Notes under the pieces: model-generated | What the model was told of the DNA's origin: nothing | Database searches by the model: none | The model's input: the letters and a program-made list of their open reading frames with translations, nothing else | Part shown: positions 6,327-9,142 of the stretch, piece after piece | How positions within the stretch are numbered: position 1 is the first letter of the stretch | Layout of the letters: each line of letters starts with the position of its first letter | Program-made: the position numbers and the translations under genes | From: a bacterium | GTDB taxonomy: Bacteria; Chloroflexota; Dormibacteria; UBA8260; Bog-877 | Length of the DNA: 9,142 bases | Assembly: GCA_021802115.1 (NCBI GenBank) | Contig: JAKABA010000157.1 | Location: 1-9,142 of the forward strand | Direction: 5' to 3'

Positions 6327-7966
6327 ACGGGATCCTCGATGCGGAACCAGTAGAAGCCGTGCGGTCCCAGCGCCAGGGGATACGGCTGATCTCCGATCAC
6401 CGGGAACGGGACTCGGCCAACCAGCTCCACCGGCAGCTTGCCCGTGAATTGGGAAAGGTCCAAGGCGGCCGGCTGCGAGAACCGGGAGAGATTGTTCACC
6501 GACAAGACCACCTCATCCGGTGAGGATCTCACGAACGCAAAGACGGATGGGTTATTGAGTTCGAGGACCTGAAAATCTCCGCGCCCGAAGACCGGATGGG
6601 CCTGACGAACCTGCAGGAAGCGCCTGAGCCACTGCAGCAGCGAGCTCTGGCTGCGCTGTTGTTGTTCCACGTTGCAGGCTTGGTAGCCGTAGAGCGGGTC
6701 CATGAGAGGGGGGAGGTAGAGCTGGGCGAAGTCGGCGGTGGAGAAGCCCCCGTTGCGGTCCCCGTTCCACTGCATCGGCGTCCTGACCCCGTCGCGGTCG
6801 CCCACGTAGATGTTGTCGCCCATCCCGATCTCGTCGCCGTAGTAGAGGATCGGCGTGCCCGGCAAGGAGAGCAAGAGGCCGTAGAAGAGCTCCATCTGGC
6901 GCCGTCCGTTGCCCAGCAGGGGTGCCAGCCGCCGGCGGATGCCGACGTTGAGCTTCATCCTGGGGTCGCGCGCATATTCGGCGTACATGTAGTCGCGCTC
7001 GCTGTCGGTGACCATCTCCAGGGTGAGTTCGTCGTGATTGCGCAGGAAGATCCCCCATTGGCAGTTCGAGGGGATCGGTGGCGTCTGGCTCAGGATCTCC
7101 GTGATCGGGTAGCGCAACTCCTGGCGCAGGCCCATGAACATGCGGGGCATGAGCGGGAAGTGAAAGCACATCTGGCACTCGTCACCGTCTCCGAAGTATG
7201 CCCGCACGTCCTGGGGCCACTGATTGGCCTCTGCGAGCAGGACCCGGTTGGGGAACTCGCGGTCGACCTCGGCCCGCACCCGCTTCAAAAAGGCGTGGGT
7301 CTCGGGGAGGTTTTCGCAGTTGGTGCCCTCGCGTTCGAAGAGGTAGGGGACCGCGTCCAGCCGCAGTCCGTCCAGCCCCAGCCGCAGCCAGAACCGCACC
7401 ACGTCCAGCATGGCCTCCTGGACCGCCGGGTTGTCGTAGTTGAGGTCAGGCTGGTGGCGGAAGAAGCGGTGCCAATAGTAGGCGCCGGCCTGGTCGTCCC
7501 AGGTCCAGTTCGAAGTCTCGGAGTCGACGAAGATGACCCTGGCCTCGCGGTACCGAGCCATGGTGTCGCTCCACACGTACCAGTCGCGTTTCGGGGATTG
7601 CGGGCCCTGTCGGGCCTCCTGAAACCAGGGATGCTGGTCGCTGGTGTGGTTCATGACCAGGTCGGATATGACCCGGATGCCCCGCTCGTGGGCTTCCTCG
7701 ATCAGCTCGCGGAGGTCGTCGACCGTTCCGTAGTCAGGATGGACCTGATAGAAGTCGGAGATGTCGTAGCCACCGTCGCGCAGCGGGGAGGCGAAGACCG
7801 GCAGCAGCCATAGGCAGTCGACCCCCAGCCAGTGCAGGTAGTCGAGCTTGGCGGTCAGCCCCCTGAGGTCACCGACGCCGTCGCCATTGCTGTCGTAGAA
7901 GCCGCGGCAGAACACCTCGTAGATCACGGCGTCCCGGTACCACTGGGGATCGCTCTTGAGGGTCAC
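6323..7966 (-). CDS. treS: Trehalose synthase TreS (maltose alpha-D-glucosyltransferase)
   Basis: TreS interconverts maltose and trehalose by intramolecular transglucosylation, and in this operon it feeds maltose to Mak. The 547-residue protein is a GH13 enzyme (subfamily 16 pattern). Near the N-terminus are [20 protein letters not shown] and the barrel motif [14 protein letters not shown]. The catalytic residues follow: nucleophile D204 in [20 protein letters not shown], acid/base E246 in LLAEANQWP and D312 in [25 protein letters not shown] and RTPMQW, both TreS hallmarks, come next, and a C-terminal beta domain ends in GPHGFYWF. The frame is open back to 8035, but that extension overlaps glgE by 73 bp and lacks family sequence. 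The GTG at 7966 overlaps the glgE stop as GTGA and has AGGTGA just upstream, so it is preferred. No maltokinase domain is fused; that function is the next gene. Confidence 0.96.
   Translation of the reverse strand: MTLKSDPQWYRDAVIYEVFCRGFYDSNGDGVGDLRGLTAKLDYLHWLGVDCLWLLPVFASPLRDGGYDISDFYQVHPDYGTVDDLRELIEEAHERGIRVISDLVMNHTSDQHPWFQEARQGPQSPKRDWYVWSDTMARYREARVIFVDSETSNWTWDDQAGAYYWHRFFRHQPDLNYDNPAVQEAMLDVVRFWLRLGLDGLRLDAVPYLFEREGTNCENLPETHAFLKRVRAEVDREFPNRVLLAEANQWPQDVRAYFGDGDECQMCFHFPLMPRMFMGLRQELRYPITEILSQTPPIPSNCQWGIFLRNHDELTLEMVTDSERDYMYAEYARDPRMKLNVGIRRRLAPLLGNGRRQMELFYGLLLSLPGTPILYYGDEIGMGDNIYVGDRDGVRTPMQWNGDRNGGFSTADFAQLYLPPLMDPLYGYQACNVEQQQRSQSSLLQWLRRFLQVRQAHPVFGRGDFQVLELNNPSVFAFVRSSPDEVVLSVNNLSRFSQPAALDLSQFTGKLPVELVGRVPFPVIGDQPYPLALGPHGFYWFRIEDPV
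6333..6337 (-). promoter_or_regulatory. Ribosome binding site of mak
   Basis: GAGGA on the minus strand, 6 nt before a TTG at 6326-6324. The spacing favours this rare TTG start over the GTG at 6320-6318. Confidence 0.6.
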
Positions 7967-9142
7967 TGGCTCACCTGCAGGATGTGCGCGGGCCACAGCC
8001 GCGGGTCCAGCCTGACGTAGTTGTGAGCCCCCCACCAGTGGTACTCCTCGCCGCTCAACAGGTCGGTCACGGTGAAGGGACGCTGTTCGTCCACGCCCAG
8101 CTTGCCAAGGTCCAGATGGACGGTGGTCGCCCGCACGTTCCAGGGGTCGAGGTTGACGACCGCCAGGATGACGTCGGTCATGTCGGGGGTCGACTTCGAG
8201 TAGCAGATGATCCGGTCGTCGTCGCTCCAGTGAAAGTCCAGTCGGCGCAGCTGACGCAGGCTCGCGTGGCGGCGCCGGATCTCATTCACCCGGGCGATCA
8301 GAGGGCGGAGGTTACCCGGGGCGGCGAAGTCGCGGGGCCGGAGCTGATACTTCTCCGAGTTCAGGTATTCCTCGCTGCCAGGACGCAGCGGTTGGGCCTC
8401 GGCCAGCTCGAATCCGCTGTAGACCCCGTAGCTGGCACCGAGGGTGGCCGCCAGCACCAGGCGGTAGCGGAAGGCGCCCACCCCACCCGTCTGCAGTTCG
8501 GCAGTGAGAATGTCAGGGGTGTTGACGAAGAGGTTGGGCCGCAGATAGTCCACGGTTTCGGTGGCGAGTTCGGTCAGGTACGCGGTCAGCTCGGCCTTGG
8601 TGGTTCGCCAGGTGAAGTAGGTGTACGACTGCGAGAACCCGAGCTTACCCAGCTCCCGCATCATCGCCGGGCGCGTGAACGCCTCCGCCAGCAGGATGAC
8701 GTCGGGGTGCTCTCGCCGCAGCCTCCCCACCACCCAGGCCCAGAAAGGCACTGGCTTGGTGTGGGGGTTGTCTACCCTGAAGATGTGCACCCCCTGGGCG
8801 ATCCAGTACTCCAGGATCGCGTAGCACGCCTGCCACAACCCCCGCCAGTTCCGGCACGAGAAGTCCAGGGGATAGATGTCGTCATACCGCTTGGGGGGGT
8901 TCTCGGCAGGACGGATGGTGCCGTCCGGGCGGTGGGCGAACCAATCAGGGTGGTCCTTCACCCAAGGATGGTCCGGGGAGCACTGGAGAGCATAGTCGAG
9001 CGCGATCTCCAGGCCCAGAGAGCGGGCGGTGTCCACGAGCGAGCGAAAGTCCTCCAGCGTCCCCAGCTCCGGGTTCACTGCCGTGTGTCCCCCCTCCTCG
9101 GACCCGATCGCCCATGGGCTCCCGGGGTCGCCCGGGTTGGCG
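7963..9142 (-). CDS. glgE: Maltosyltransferase GlgE (5' end outside the window)
   Basis: GlgE moves maltosyl units from maltose-1-phosphate onto the non-reducing end of an alpha-1,4-glucan, releasing phosphate. The C-terminal 392 residues are here; the family is usually about 650-700 residues. The open frame runs through the window edge, and the first visible residues ([20 protein letters not shown]) are typical GlgE sequence. The GTG at 9078 is therefore an internal valine codon, not a start. Conserved blocks include the [11 protein letters not shown] barrel segment, the nucleophile Asp in [10 protein letters not shown] (codon 8770-8772), the acid Glu in LLAEAFTRP (8683-8685) and the third Asp in VNTPDI (8512-8514). 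A C-terminal beta domain ends in HILQVSQ. It is the upstream member of the operon seen here, and its promoter lies beyond 9142. The TGA overlaps the treS start by 4 nt. Confidence 0.97.
   Translation of the reverse strand, partial: ANPGDPGSPWAIGSEEGGHTAVNPELGTLEDFRSLVDTARSLGLEIALDYALQCSPDHPWVKDHPDWFAHRPDGTIRPAENPPKRYDDIYPLDFSCRNWRGLWQACYAILEYWIAQGVHIFRVDNPHTKPVPFWAWVVGRLRREHPDVILLAEAFTRPAMMRELGKLGFSQSYTYFTWRTTKAELTAYLTELATETVDYLRPNLFVNTPDILTAELQTGGVGAFRYRLVLAATLGASYGVYSGFELAEAQPLRPGSEEYLNSEKYQLRPRDFAAPGNLRPLIARVNEIRRRHASLRQLRRLDFHWSDDDRIICYSKSTPDMTDVILAVVNLDPWNVRATTVHLDLGKLGVDEQRPFTVTDLLSGEEYHWWGAHNYVRLDPRLWPAHILQVSQ
7971..7976 (-). promoter_or_regulatory. Ribosome binding site of treS
   Basis: AGGTGA on the minus strand, with AGG 7 nt before the GTG at 7966-7964 and inside the end of glgE. 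It decides the treS start in favour of the shorter form. Confidence 0.65.

Noticed and set aside
6596..7813. 405-codon plus-strand open frame opposite treS
   Set aside because: It is antisense to the highly conserved TreS coding sequence. Its Val/His/Glu/Leu-rich repetitive composition is typical of a complementary-strand shadow and shows no motif.
7967..8035. Longer treS with 23 extra N-terminal residues starting at 8035
   Set aside because: The extension lies inside glgE, lacks TreS family sequence and has no ribosome-binding site preferred over the AGGTGA/GTG pair at 7976-7964.
9076..9078. GTG as a possible glgE start
   Set aside because: The frame continues upstream to the window edge with conserved GlgE sequence ([16 protein letters not shown]), so this GTG encodes an internal valine.

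Overview
High-GC DNA with strong G/C preference at third codon positions and almost no spacer DNA. It looks like an actinomycete (Actinomycetota) or a related high-GC terrabacterial lineage such as Chloroflexota or Dormibacterota. The indications are the unfused glgE-treS-mak-glgB gene order, a small YneA/Rv2719c-type LysM protein, and starts that appear leaderless. I cannot fix the phylum from this window alone.

Layout. Positions 1-71 hold the likely 3' end of an unidentified plus-strand gene, followed by a terminator-like hairpin. Positions 72-353 are the only sizeable non-coding stretch. It contains several GC-rich hairpins and ends in a strong sigma-70-type promoter whose -10 hexamer sits inside a perfect inverted repeat. 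That promoter lies directly in front of a small membrane-anchored LysM protein (354-677, plus). A split-barrel flavin-type protein (641-1174, minus) overlaps its 3' end tail to tail. Divergent from the flavin-type gene is a serine hydrolase of the S12/beta-lactamase fold (1221-2552, plus), which ends 1 bp from the convergent glgB.

The right two thirds (2554-9142, minus strand) is one tightly coupled operon read from right to left: glgE (5' end outside the window), treS, mak, glgB. All three junctions are 4-nt stop/start overlaps using GTG or TTG starts preceded by Shine-Dalgarno sequences. Together these genes form the known GlgE pathway. TreS interconverts trehalose and maltose, Mak phosphorylates maltose to maltose-1-phosphate with ATP, GlgE adds maltosyl units to a linear alpha-1,4-glucan, and GlgB makes the alpha-1,6 branches. 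The product is a glycogen-like glucan.

The pathway genes are conventional, with their expected catalytic residues visible. I see no phage, IS, CRISPR, tRNA or rRNA sequence and no clearly undescribed multi-gene system. The items most worth a second look are the palindrome-embedded promoter of the LysM gene (a possible non-canonical SOS operator), the structured leader before it, and the contrast between leaderless-looking plus-strand genes and Shine-Dalgarno-coupled operon genes.
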